Positions 35,637 to 46,001 of a DNA stretch of 64,000 bases are shown here, in pieces (positions within the stretch are counted from its first letter, which is position 1; each line of letters begins with the position of its first letter). The translations under genes were made by a program, and so were the position numbers. Source of the DNA: Lepisosteus oculatus (lineage: Eukaryota; Chordata; Actinopteri; Semionotiformes; Lepisosteidae); assembly GCF_040954835.1 (NCBI RefSeq), contig NC_090723.1, positions 6,148,001 through 6,212,000 on the forward strand. The letters are read 5' to 3'. The notes under the pieces are model-generated. The model was not told where the DNA came from and did not search any database. It saw nothing but the letters and a program-made list of their open reading frames with translations.

Positions 35637-35789
35637 ATATATTTTATGAACACACGCGTGGCGTAAGGGCTTTATTATTTTTATTTTATTTTAATCGAAG
35701 GCGTCCGATGGGACCCGATTCGGAGCTTTCTTGCGTTTTAATGTAAGCCTCTTATTCCGCCCGAATTGACCAGTATAACGCCGCCCCCC

Positions 35790-35826
35790 AAAACAACAAC
35801 AACAACAACAACAACAAAAAAAAAAA
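35790..35826 (+). repeat. (AAC)n microsatellite with A tail
   Basis: About eight AAC units run into a stretch of A. The poly-Cys reading on the minus strand is an artefact. Confidence 0.9.
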
Positions 35827-37524
35827 CGCTGTTTCCGTTTTCTGAGTGCGACCGGTATTTTATCTGAAAGCATCAGACCGGCTCTGGGGACTCCGGTGCC
35901 GGAGCCGGTCGTTTCGGCTGCCCTGGCGTGTCAGGACGGTAGCGCGGACCGTGTAGAATCGCCACCCCGAAACTCCGTTTAACAAGAGATCTCGCTTTAG
36001 GGGTACGTCTCACACTGGTTCCCAGTAAAACCGCCCAGACCAGAGCGTGGGGATGCGTGCCAGAAAGTGAAACCTTATTTTAATCCCAAAATTGTGCTAA
36101 GCAAACAGGAAGATTAATAGAATTTGCAGAATGTAATACATGAGGCACTACATCCCCAAGCTATCTTACAGCACCAGAGGTTTAGTCGTTTACATGTTAT
36201 TAAATCTTTTATTAAAAAACCAGGACATTAGGTTTTGGATGGCCCTTTTCTTTGGACTATTCCAGTAAAGCAAGGGGATTTGTCAAGGTGTCAAAGGCTT
36301 GGGGTTGTCAAATCTGCTGTTTCTTCCTCCTGTACTGCTTTGTAGTTTGATGTTATGCCAATCCTGTGCTTTTAATTAGCTAATAATGACTGTTTTCTGC
36401 TCCCTGTGCACCTTGACCCAGACGTGATCGTAAATCACTCTGGATCAAGGCATCTGCCACACTAATTAATGAAAATGTAGAAAGTGTGGTGTTATTTCTG
36501 GCATTACGGTGCTGATACTTCTGTGCATTGCAACCTGGATGATGCACGAGCCCTTTACAGCAGGTGTTCACAGGAGCAGCTCTCTGCGGGGCTGTCTGTG
36601 TTCTGCCTGATTCTCAGCCCTGTTGTTGCTTCTCCGGCGGTGACAAAGACCCAGGAGGAAAGGGACAGAGTGCTGCACAGACTTCCCAAAGCAGTTTGAA
36701 CCAGGGAGCATGAGCAGGGGAAGAAAATAAGAGTTGCATAGTGTTCTGCAGGCTGTTGGGCCCACCTGAACATGAGGCAGGTCACCCCATTTAAGAAAAC
36801 CGTGCTGTGCAGAAGCCTGGGCTCCAGTGTTGGTGTTTCTGTCTTTTCCAGAGCAGGGATGCCACAGGGACAGCAGGCAGACCGACAGCGCTGGACTCGC
36901 AGACTGAGGTGTGCTCTCCGGAGGAACTTTCCTGCCTGGGAATGGAGGAACTGATGCTAGGGGAGAGAAATTTCCAACCCTCCCCGTTCTCCTGCTCTCT
37001 TCTTCTCATGGACAGAATCGAATCCCAAACTCTTTTCTCTCCATTGTGTTCCGCTCAGTTCTGAATTCCTCTGTTCTAGATAGGAGGAGGAGGGAGGGAC
37101 CAGACCCATTGCACCACCTGCTTCACTGCCTCCCTGCCTCTGTCCCTCAGCTCTGTCTGCTGGGCCCCCTGCCTCCCTGCCTCTGTCCCTCAGCTCTGAC
37201 CACAGGAGGGGCCAGACCCACAGTGCTCTGCGACATGGTGGCCGTGGAAACCCTGTCGCCTAGGAAACTCCTCAGGCTGGTACTTGCCTAGTTTTCTGCC
37301 CACAGGTCCTGGACTGTCCTCCGTTTGAGCATCTGCAGGGTCAAGCTCAGCTCAGCTGCTGGCTGGTTTCCCCGACATCGGCGGTCACGTGACTGCATTC
37401 CTGATGATGCCCTACAACAAGGATGGGCAGCGCCCGTTTAGCAGAGTTAACTTCAGCGTTACAAGTTGAGCTGCGACCCTCACCAGGAAAAGCAGAGTAA
37501 AAATGGATGGATGGATTACCAGTT

Positions 37525-37690
37525 GAAAGGAGCCCTGGTAGCAAGGGCGTCTAGGTCCCGGGTTCAACCCCAGGTAGGGGCAAGCGATGGAGCTGCTCTG
37601 ATTCCTTCCAGACGGCTCCCAGGTCAGCCACCGCCTGCTTTCCACATGGGCCTTCATGGGCTGAAAAGGGACCTACCTACCTATTACTAG
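37525..37690 (+). repeat. tRNA-like SINE fragment
   Basis: It has a box-A-like 'CTGGTAGCAAGGG' and a box-B-like 'CCGGGTTCAACCCC' about 20 bp apart, followed by 'CATGGGCCTTCATGGGCTGA'. It does not share the family A body. Confidence 0.45.
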
Positions 37691-38093
37691 TTCAATCCTG
37701 AGGGAGTCTAGTCCCTGGCAGACTGACCTGGCCCTTCACTGGCATGGGGAGAAACAGGGGTGAATCCCAGGAGGTGATGCCTTACCTGCGGAGGCAAAGA
37801 GGAGCATTAGAGCATGAGAAATCAGGAAACAGCAGAGGCAGTTTGCCAAGAGCTGGTACTCTCCACTCTCTACTGTGTAAGGGGACAGAAGTGACTAAGA
37901 GTTTTTGAAACACAAGCAAAATGAGGCTTCATATATGCCACGTAGGGCCCAATGTATAAGGAAGCAAACCAAATACACCAGTCTTCTGAAACACTCTGTA
38001 TGCCAGTGCTACGAAAATATTAAGAATATATTTTTAAGTACAAGTTATATGGTTCTGGGATTTTCTCCCCTCTCCTACATCTAGATATGATTG

Positions 38094-38099
38094 AATAAA
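38094..38099 (+). terminator. strong poly(A) signal
   Basis: AATAAA is followed at once by a GT-rich element (GTGTATGTTGTTGATGTC), the best polyadenylation context in the window. It would end a transcript starting in the CpG island upstream. Confidence 0.6.
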
Positions 38100-38243
38100 G
38101 TGTATGTTGTTGATGTCTCTGGGCTGGCCCTTGACTTAGCCTACTCTTCTCTCTGTCTCTACATGGCTAGATGTTAAAAAAAGGCGTTCGGTTTTCTTCA
38201 TCACTCTTGCGGGTGCCGACCTCCCAGCTACACGTCTCACTGT

Positions 38244-38257
38244 GCGCCACCTGCTGG
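38244..38257 (-). promoter_or_regulatory. CTCF-like motif (minus strand)
   Basis: The minus strand reads CCAGCAGGTGGCGC, a full match to the CTCF core CCASYAGRKGGCRS. It lies 145 bp after the poly(A) signal at 38,094 and 2.2 kb before the tRNA gene, oriented away from it. Confidence 0.55.
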
Positions 38258-39372
38258 TGAAGAGGGGTTCCTGTGAAAGAACCAGACGTGTCTCCAGCAC
38301 CTGTCTGCAATGACGAGAGCCAGACTTGCAATCAGCGGGACTGTAAACTGAGCCTACACCTGCCCGCTCCAAGAAGATGCACATTTATGTACCACCCCGA
38401 AAAATCACAGTATTACTATTCCTGTGTTGTAGTGTGTTGTTTTTCCTGTCTGTTTGGAAAGAATATCTTGATGTGTAATCTGCGTTTGCTGCTGTAAAAA
38501 CCCACTTGAATAAACAGCTGGGAATCAGAAAGCCTCGCTGTGGCTCCACTTCACCGCCTTGCAAACATGAAAGTGTCCATATCTGGCCCAGAGATATTAA
38601 GTCCTTCCCGCGACATATAACTTTTTCCCCCCTTAAAATGTCCGTTCTCGGATTCCGTAACTACGAGATTAATGAATATTGCGGTGACCTAGAGCCTGAA
38701 ATCGCAACATTTTCCAAGAGGCAGTCAGGTTTGTTCCCCTTTTTTCGACATTTGGCGCGGTTTTTTTCCACTGACGTGTGTGGTTTAAGTGTTTTCACGA
38801 ACAGCCGAATTGGGATTGAAGGCCGTAAAACTGGCGGGAAAATCTCTGGTCGGTCCTGTTGGGGTTGAAATTTTATTCACGGCGCTGCTGTTGCTCTGTG
38901 TCGGTCTCAAAATATTTCCCCCTCTGGTCAGCAGGCGAGTATTGCCACTATTAATAACGATACCCACGTACTAATATATTAATACGTTATATTAAAACTT
39001 GGCATACCGTATGTTTGTGCTGAAGGTCAGTTTCCAGGTGTGGTTTTAGTTGTCGTCTGGAGAAAGACGAACTAATTAAAAGAGTAACCTTCTATCAAGC
39101 GGGTTAACATCGGCCGACAACGGTCAGTGATGTGTATTTTCAGACTGGTTCTCTCTTTTTTTTAATTTAAAGTTTACCATGGGGGGAAAGGGAAAGGCCG
39201 TAAATGAGAACTGAAATCTGAAATTAAAATATATTTTAGTTTTTACTGTTTGGTAAAGGTTTTGATAAGTTCCCAATGCATGGTGCATTGGCACTTAACG
39301 GTATATTTAGGAAACATTGTTATTTTACCTCCTTTATTGGTAGTGCAATATATAGGCTTCATATCTACCTAT

Positions 39373-39374
<2 letters not shown>

Positions 39375-39431
<57 letters not shown>

Positions 39432-39530
39432 TGCTTACACTTATATAGCGCTTTTCTGGACACTCCACTCAAAGCGCTTTACAGGTAATGGGGATCCCCT
39501 CCACCACCACCAATGTGCAGCATCCACCCA
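39375..39530 (+). repeat. (AAT)n run plus family C fragment
   Basis: About 18 AAT units (39,375-39,431) lead into 'TTGCTTACACTTATATAGCG', 'CTTTTCTGGACACTCCACTC' and 'AAAGCGCTTTACAGGTAATG', the head of repeat family C. The run probably grew from the short AAT start of the element. Confidence 0.9.
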
Positions 39531-40489
39531 AGGAATGGGTGTATAATTTAGTCTTCGTGCATTAGACATTGCTTAAAACGAGGACGACGTGAGTGGGGGC
39601 AAAGGCAGCCTTTTCTGACGTATGGATGCAGAGCTGACGGGGTCTCGGGTTCGAATCTGTGTGCCCCTGGTTTGCATCCGTGTAAAAAATAGAAACAGTT
39701 CTGTGAATCGGGTGAGCGTCCATACCTGATACTTTCTTCAGGTATGGGCAAACCTGCAGTCCCGGGTAATGCGATTAATCGCGGCTAATTAATGTGTTTT
39801 TTAGGAGCTGCAATTAACTACTCACTGTGTTGTGTTGACGGGTTACGTGCTCCTACGCAGGTCTGGTGTGCGTAGAGACCCGCACACAACTCAGTGTCTG
39901 ATGCCACGTCGCCATTCCGCTATTCCTTGGGTGCCAGCGCCTCCTACTGACACAAATGTGCATAACAAGCGACTCCGTGCCCTGAATAATCCCTGCGATC
40001 TGATTTACATACAATATCGCTTGTGGAAAAGAAACATGTTTTTTACGTGGCAATAAAACATGTTATATACTCGTATGCATATATATATATAATAGAGATG
40101 AAGTCACCGTGGTGGTATTTTGAAACTGTGCAACCGCTAACTTCATTTTTCAGTGTAACACATTGCGGTGGGGGGTGTCTTCAGCGTTTCAGCCCAAGCG
40201 CCAGAACGAAACTGTAGTCAAAGCTGGTGCAAGTTTAACAAAACAGACTGTATGTGGGCTGTGAGGCCGGGGTGCGGTATAACTGTGAAGAATGGTGAGA
40301 TTTAAAGCAGACAGCGCGAAGCCCACACTAAGACCGCGACCCAGCTCTTAGGACTATCTGAACGAAGCGAAATAACACGGCTAGATTGTTTTAAAGAGCT
40401 GCACTCACACCCCCGAGTTCCTCCTCACACGCATACAAAGTCAAATGACGCCCACGTCAGCGACTAGGTACGGCCAGTGTTCCCGTAGC

Positions 40490-40561
40490 GGGGGTATAGC
40501 TCAGTGGTAGAGCATTTGACTGCAGATCAAGAGGTCCCCGGTTCAAATCCGGGTGCCCCCT
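40490..40561 (+). tRNA. tRNA-Cys (anticodon GCA)
   Basis: This is a 72-nt cloverleaf without an intron. The acceptor stem GGGGGTA pairs with TGCCCCC with one G-U pair and a T discriminator (expected for tRNA-Cys). Box A is TAGCTCAGTGG and box B is GGTTCAAATCC. The anticodon stem TTTGA/TCAAG (last pair aside) holds the loop CTGCAGA, anticodon GCA at 40,522-40,524. CCA is not encoded, as expected for a nuclear gene. No mismatches disrupt the stems, and a T6 terminator follows, so it looks functional rather than a SINE or pseudogene. Human tRNA-Cys(GCA) genes also cluster close to LASP1 on chromosome 17 as I recall, so the linkage may be old. Confidence 0.97.
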
Positions 40562-40577
40562 CGGCTGGGATGTTCCC

Positions 40578-40583
40578 TTTTTT
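40578..40583 (+). terminator. RNA polymerase III terminator of tRNA-Cys
   Basis: This is a run of six T 16 nt after the mature 3' end, the standard pol III stop. Confidence 0.9.
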
Positions 40584-41452
40584 ACTACTTGGGATTTCTT
40601 GAAGGCTAGATGGGGATTCATGGGATTTTTGTCCTTTCCCCCCCCCAGAGGAGGAGGACGTGAGAGCGTGTGTTCGTCGCGTTAAACGACAGGGAGAACT
40701 ACAGACCCGCCCAGGTGAGATCAAACGGACGTGAAAGCGCATCACGCACAAGGGGGATGAGGGAACAGGAGCTACAGTATACTATTGCATTTCCAGAAGC
40801 ACCAGCTGCAGTCACTGCAACAGGGGGGCTGATCTGTATTGACGGCCCCGGTACCTTTTTATCTGTGACCAGTTATTATTACATTTCAAAATCGTACAGC
40901 ATCCTTTCTTTCGTGAGCAGATTAGATCTGCGGACACCACAGAGGTTTCCGATAGGATGAAACTCCATGCAGCGTCGCTGTTATGAATCATGTATTAATA
41001 TATATCGCATGGATTCATATAACGTCTTCAGAAGTCACGTAGAGAGCGATTCCGCGTGTTTTTTTCTGATGAGAGTAGTTTTTTTTTTTTGCTTGGCGCC
41101 TGCGTTCCGGCTGCACAGTGCTCTGAAGCTCATCGGCAGCACAGACCAACCACAATCTGGAAGTTTCTCCAACGTCTCGTTCCGGAACCGGGTTTTTCGA
41201 GGTTAATTCTGAAGATTTATATTCTGTATAGGGCCCTTGTATCCTATCCAGCACGAACAAGAAATAGAAAAACAAGATGTATTGTAATTATTTTACGTGG
41301 GGGCGACTTCATTCTCATAGCTATCCTAATGTGAGAAGAATTTGAAGAATTACACTGGAAGGGTTCGTGGGAGTCACGAGCATGTCCACGCGGCCCGGGT
41401 GAGGAGTTAATAGGACTCATTGTGATTTCGTAGGCGCACCTTCAGTAGCTCA

Positions 41453-41466
41453 CCGGCAGATGGCGC
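41453..41466 (+). promoter_or_regulatory. CTCF-like motif, first of a duplicated pair
   Basis: It reads CCGGCAGATGGCGC, one mismatch from the CTCF core (G for A at position 3). It is embedded in a ~37-bp block, almost identical to the block 537 bp downstream. Confidence 0.5.
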
Positions 41467-41989
41467 CCTCCCACTTCCACCCGCAGGTGGGGTCTGAGAT
41501 GGAGACTATGAGAGTCTCTCTCGTGGGGAACACGCTAGTGGCTATAAGCTATGAACAGCCGCTTGCAGTCCAGTTTTTGTTACTAGGGGGAGAATTAATC
41601 TAAACCTTGGATACTGAAGTGAGTTTCTTTTCCTAGCCTTGAGGCATAAGACGCGTACGATGTACCCCATGCATTTTATTTTCCTACCGCTGTGCGCTTT
41701 CAAGAGCTCTTTGCTTTATTTTTGAGCTTTTTGGAACTTGGAGGTTTTAAATTGCATGTGCGGCCAAAAAAAAAACCCAAAACTTAAACGGCAGACCCCC
41801 CCAATGGGTTTAAGAATTCAGATGAATCCCGTTATTTTGGTAAGGAAAGGGTTCGGCTGCACGATGCAGAGCCTCTGCTGAAAGAGAGAGCAACAGGTGT
41901 GTGTGGACCAGGCCTGAGAGCCTCTGTGCTACTTATGGCCCGACATCAGAACCAGTGTCGTCTGGACTCCAGAGCTCGGCCCGCGCTCA

Positions 41990-42003
41990 CCAGCAGATGG
42001 CGC
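41990..42003 (+). promoter_or_regulatory. CTCF-like motif, second of a duplicated pair
   Basis: It reads CCAGCAGATGGCGC, a full match to the CTCF core, in the same orientation as the copy at 41,453. Both copies continue CCTCCCACTTCCACCC. Together with the minus-strand motif at 38,244 they point outward on the two sides of the tRNA gene. Confidence 0.55.
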
Positions 42004-43009
42004 CCTCCCACTTCCACCCGAAAGCACGCAGACCACGGCCTGGCAGCTGAGCCGCATGGGAGACCCTTTGCGTGATAAAGGTGGCGATTATTTTGTGTTT
42101 TTCACGCTGATGGACTCTGGGAGGCGCTGGCCGGCGCCGTCGGTCGCTGGCCCCTGCCCGGGGTGTTTTCTGCCGAGAGCAAAAAGTTCAAACCGATCGC
42201 CTGGCTCCTGCCCGCTAACCCGGATCAGCGTGCCAGCGGCCCGTACCTGCAGCTCCGTGGGTTCAGACCCATCTCTCCCAGCGGTGGCTGAAACCTGCAG
42301 CACACCCCTGGTAAAGATGGGAGGTTCCAGCTGCCTTGTGTGTCAGCTCTTGCTCTTCCATGGGTGACCTCTCGCCTACAAGGAGCCCTGGCCAGATCTC
42401 CTCACCCCTCCTTGCTGTGATCTGGAGCCCCTCCAAAGGCCTCTCTTCCTCAGGTCTAATTTTATCTGCTCTTTCTGATATTTATTGTCTAGAAATAAAC
42501 CCCCCGCATTCTGTCTCGGCTTGTCCGCTCCTGGCCTCCCCTCCCCGCCCCTCCTCGTGTCCATTTCCTGCCCCATGTGAAGGCCTTGCCTGTCCCCTGT
42601 GTGACATATTCCGAATTCCAGTGGCAATAATGGAATCTGCCCCCTTCGCGCCACAACAATAACCCCGCTGTTCCCTCGCGGCCAATAGGAGCAGAGCTCT
42701 CTCCTCCTCACTCTCTCCGCGACCTCGCAAGGCACCGCAGACGCCCCTCTGACACAGCCCGCACTCTCCCCTCCTGTGGGGACCCCCCCATCCCCTCCCC
42801 ACTTACCTCTCACGCAGCAGTTCCTTACAGGACCCCCCCCCCCACCACGCTCCCTGCTCCCCACCGAAACTGTTCCTCGATGGAGTGGCGCAGGAGAAAA
42901 GGCCAACTGAATGATAAGGGGTAGCGCGAATGAAGCAGAGCTGACACTTAAGGATTTCCTGTTAAATTATCTTGAGATAATGAAAGAATCTCGAAAAGAG
43001 CAGGGGTGT

Positions 43010-43240
43010 GCTACTTACGGGCCATCATAGCCTGGTGTCCTGGCCAGATTTCCCCCTGGCCTTTACCCATCATGGCCTCCTAATAATCCCCATCTCTGTA
43101 CTGGCTTCATCACTCTGCTCTCCTCCCCACTGAGAGCTGGTGTGTGGGGAGTGTACTGGCGCACTATGGCTGCCGTCGCAGTGGTGGTGGTGGAGGGGAT
43201 CCCCATTATCTGTAAAGCGCTTTGAGTGGAGTGTCCTGTA
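43010..43240 (-). repeat. interspersed repeat family C, reverse copy
   Basis: The minus-strand order matches the copy at 5,311: 'GACACTCCACTCAAAGCGCT', then 'CCTCCACCACCACC' and 'GGATTATTAGGAGGCCATGA'. On the plus strand it ends with 'CTTTGAGTGGAGTGTCCTGT'. Confidence 0.85.
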
Positions 43241-44619
43241 AAAGAACAGCTGGATCCTTGGATCAGTGTGGACTAAATTGCTTCCCAGTTGTAATCTTAT
43301 GGGCTTGCTTCTCTTATTTTGCTTGTTTTGTACACCGTCCAGTCCAGTGCCCTCCCTGAACCGGCATGTGTGCCCTTTCTGTGCCTCTCTCTGTGCTCCT
43401 GCTGGGAGGTTTCCAGCTCCTGTTTCGCTCTGCCGAGAGCCCTGCGTTTTCCAGGCCCCTCTGTTGTCCTGGCCGTCTCGGCTGTCTTCCTCTCCTGGTC
43501 TGGCCTCCCTAATGCTTGTTCTGCACAGTCTTGTGCGTTTCTGCTGATCGATGGTAGGAGGTTGCTTCACCCTCAGTCCAACACTATCTCCCTCTCTTTT
43601 CCTCTGCAGCCTCCTGCCCCTTCTCTGCATTTTTCTCTCGCAACTTTCCATCGGTTTTCTTTCCTCATCTTCATCTCTCCTCTTTTTCCTCTTCGTTGCC
43701 ACAGGACAATCACACAGGGCTTTTCTTTGGCGTGGACGTTTCCTTCCAGTGTGGTTGCCTGACTCTCCTTTAGTGCTGTCCTTAGATCTTCTCGTGGAAA
43801 TAAAAAAAAAAGTTTTTTCTTTATTGACAGAGAATCGACCTGGTAGACTCAGATATAGGGGAAAAGCAGGTCACGTGAGTGTAGGAAACGCACTTACTAA
43901 GAACTCTCCTGCAGTAATAATTCATGCCTGTTTTTGTATCCTGACCTGTGCCTGCTCTTTTCTTTTCTGAGTGCAAGAGTTATATTCTATGCATGCCTTC
44001 CTGGAAGTATCTGCAGTATTTTGGACCTTGAAGTCCCTGGCCATCCTCTCTGGGCAGCAGTAAGACTGGAAATGTGCACTATCCTGACTGACCACCACAG
44101 CACAGGGAAGCTCCTTCAATGTTGTTGCACCTCTCAGAAGCAAAGTGGAGTTAAAGCCTTACAGGATTGAAAACACTTGTATCAAGTTCTCTCACAAGCG
44201 TCGCTGTTTGGGACTGAAGAGGCTGCGTTCGGTTAATAATTAATGGATGGGCAATATTTTTGCCAGAACATGAGTAAAGCTAGATCTTGAAAGTATTGCA
44301 AACCTGAAAGCAGAAGAAAAACGGGGAATACAATTCCCTAGCAATCCATGCTGTAGGTGCTCGTCATATTTCACAATTCCCTGTTATGAAGGAACCACAT
44401 TTTTCCTGCATGCATATCCATGCACCTGGTGTACGGAAGAGCTCTCTTAGTAACTGTGACAGGTTACTGCCTGGTCCAGCTGTGTGTTCTCTGTTTTGTG
44501 CCTGGTGTTGTGTGTGTACAGTTTATATTGTCCCATTTGCGTTTTTAGGACAGAGCTTTATAAAGACAGATTTAAAGCCGATGGGATAATTCAGTGAGGT
44601 GCTCCACAGCTTGGGCCAC

Positions 44620-44885
44620 GCTGCCCTGCTGCCCAGTTGATCTGCTTCCCTGCTGCCCTGTTGCTTTGCTCCCCTTGCTGCCCTGTTGCCCTTCATGTTG
44701 CACTGCTGCCCTGTTGATCTGCTGCCCAGCTGCTGCCCGGTTGATCTGATGCCCTGTTGCTCTGCTCCTCTGCTGCCCTGTTGATCTGCTGCCCTGTTGC
44801 TCTGCTCCTCTGCTGCCCTGTTGATCTGATGCCCTGTTGCTCTGCTCCTCTGCTGCCCTGTTGATCTGCTGCCCTGCTGCTGCAA
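44620..44885 (+). repeat. CTGCCCTGTTGAT minisatellite
   Basis: It is made of ~10-bp subunits (TGCCCTGTTG, ATCTGCTGCC, CTCTGCTCCT) arranged in a 40-bp higher-order unit that is clear from 44,740 to 44,870 and more degenerate before. The Gln/Ser/Arg-rich minus-strand ORF across it is a repeat translation. Confidence 0.9.
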
Positions 44886-45866
44886 TGGCTGTTTACCCCA
44901 GCAGCCCGGCCTCGCGCTTGCCGGCCCCCGCAGCCGGGCCCCGAGTTCCTGTTGTTGTAGGGTGTGAGTTTCCCGAGATAGAGCTGGGGGGGAAGCACTG
45001 GAGGATGTCTTCTTCCTGAATGACTGAGGAGCTCTTGTTTTCTGTGTGCGTTTGGCCATGGGCGCTTGTGTGTTTCGGGGAGGGTGTGTGTGCGTCTGGG
45101 CGTGCGCAGCGTGTTTGTCGAGACATGCGTGTGAGCGGTAGGGTTTCCGTGTCCTTTTGGGGGGAGCGCGGGCGTCGGAATTTAAGCCGAGAAAACTAAA
45201 GAGAAGCGTAAATATTGTGTTCCTGGATCGTTTTCACTTTGTGCGTAGCCTCTTTGACTGGAATTAGGAGCTGTCACTTTAATTATAGCCAGAGTCCATG
45301 GGAAGCTCCCACAACGACAGGGGCTCCGGTTTTGCATCTCTTGTGCGCCATTCTCTTCTGCCACCTTTCCCTCACTCGCGGCATCTTTTTTTTAAAGTTA
45401 TTTTTCATTCTTTTTCCCCCTTCCATGCCAGTAGTTAGCTAGCACAAGAGGCTACAGCTCAGATCAATCCAGATTCAGTCCAGCAGGCTGAAGTGTGGCA
45501 TGTACCCAGTACAGTGCAGAATGCAGAGCGGAAGGGGGCACTGCTGCACTCTAGAGGAAGGGACTTCCCCAAAATCTGCTCCAGTGATTGCCCTGCTGTG
45601 TAGGTTTCCAGGTCTACATTGCAAAAGCGAATTAATCCTGAGCCGATTCATCTGGTTAAATAAAAGAATAAAAAAAATCTGCACACACAGCATGGCTTAG
45701 GTTTTTTCACCATGCATGGTCAGGTAACGATGTTCATGACCCTGGTGGTTTTGTCAGTACAGGAGACTATGTTGCCATGATGGAGAAACGGCCTTTGAGT
45801 GCAGCCTTGAGTGCCTCTTTAAGACACGACTATTGAATGCTACTCCTTTTCCATCAGAGCAGGAGG

Positions 45867-45888
45867 ACTACGAATCCCAGCATGCCCC
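45867..45888 (+). promoter_or_regulatory. ZNF143/THAP11 (SBS) promoter motif
   Basis: It reads ACTACGAATCCCAGCATGC followed by CC. The known ZNF143/Staf-THAP11 site is ACTACAANTCCCAGCATGC, so there is a single difference (G for A at position 6). This motif is strongly associated with promoters of vertebrate genes, usually close to the transcription start. It lies 60-80 bp upstream of an ATG followed by a good donor. Confidence 0.7.
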
Positions 45889-45946
45889 AGGAGGGGGGGT
45901 TTAAGGATGGTAGTCTCCCAGCCTATAGCAGCGAACCTGGAGCCAG

Positions 45947-46001
45947 ATGGCTGCCATGCCCACGACAGCGGTTGTCAACGGCGACGGACATTCTCACAGA
46001 G
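45947..46001 (+). CDS. candidate first coding exon of an unidentified gene
   Basis: The ATG lies about 60 bp downstream of the ZNF143-type motif. It opens 18 codons plus one base (MAAMPTTAVVNGDGHSHR) before a good donor, GAG|GTATGA. A second ATG is four codons in. I do not recognise the peptide. Support comes from promoter motif, start and donor in a row; no downstream exon of matching phase was identified in the window. It could equally be a 5' UTR exon with a short uORF. The gene would run to the right of the window. Confidence 0.35.

Larger units (their letters stand above)
35396..36851 (+). other. putative intron of the microprotein gene
   Basis: A donor GCA|GTAAGT lies 60 nt after the microprotein stop. 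A strong acceptor follows at 36,834-36,851 (TTTCTGTCTTTTCCAG). The intron contains an (AAC)n-poly(A) tract near 35,790-35,826 and AT-rich unique sequence. An AATAAA at 35,631 could alternatively terminate an unspliced transcript. Confidence 0.4.
36852..38115 (+). other. putative 3' UTR exon of the microprotein gene
   Basis: It is delimited by the strong acceptor at 36,851 and the AATAAA plus GT-rich signal at 38,094. It has no conserved ORF. It contains a ~60-bp duplicated CT-rich segment (37,122-37,200) and a tRNA-like SINE. The AT-rich end (37,970-38,100) reads like a 3' UTR terminus. The exon is inferred from splice and poly(A) sites only. Confidence 0.35.
38116..40489. other. intergenic stretch before the tRNA gene
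   Basis: It holds a CTCF-like motif at 38,244, another AATAAA at 38,509, AT-rich unique sequence (38,600-39,360), an (AAT)n run with a family C fragment (39,375-39,530), and a box-B-like GGGTTCGAATCTG near 39,647. No gene is supported. Confidence 0.6.
40584..45866. other. intergenic stretch with possible insulator sites
   Basis: It contains two plus-strand CTCF-like motifs in a duplicated block, a family C copy on the minus strand, pyrimidine-rich sequence at 43,560-43,700, and a minisatellite at 44,620. ORFs up to 210 codons (43,070-43,702 minus) overlap the repeat or the CT-rich tract and are not credible genes. Confidence 0.55.

Noticed and set aside
39640-39670. Box-B-like GGGTTCGAATCTG near the tRNA gene
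   Set aside because: No matching box A or cloverleaf upstream; it is probably SINE debris, not a second tRNA gene.
43070-43702. 210-codon minus-strand ORF
   Set aside because: Its right half is the translation of a CT-rich tract and its left half crosses a family C repeat copy.
44523-45059. Gln/Ser/Arg-rich 178-codon minus-strand ORF
   Set aside because: It is the reading of the tandem minisatellite at 44,620-44,885; the periodic peptide follows the DNA period.
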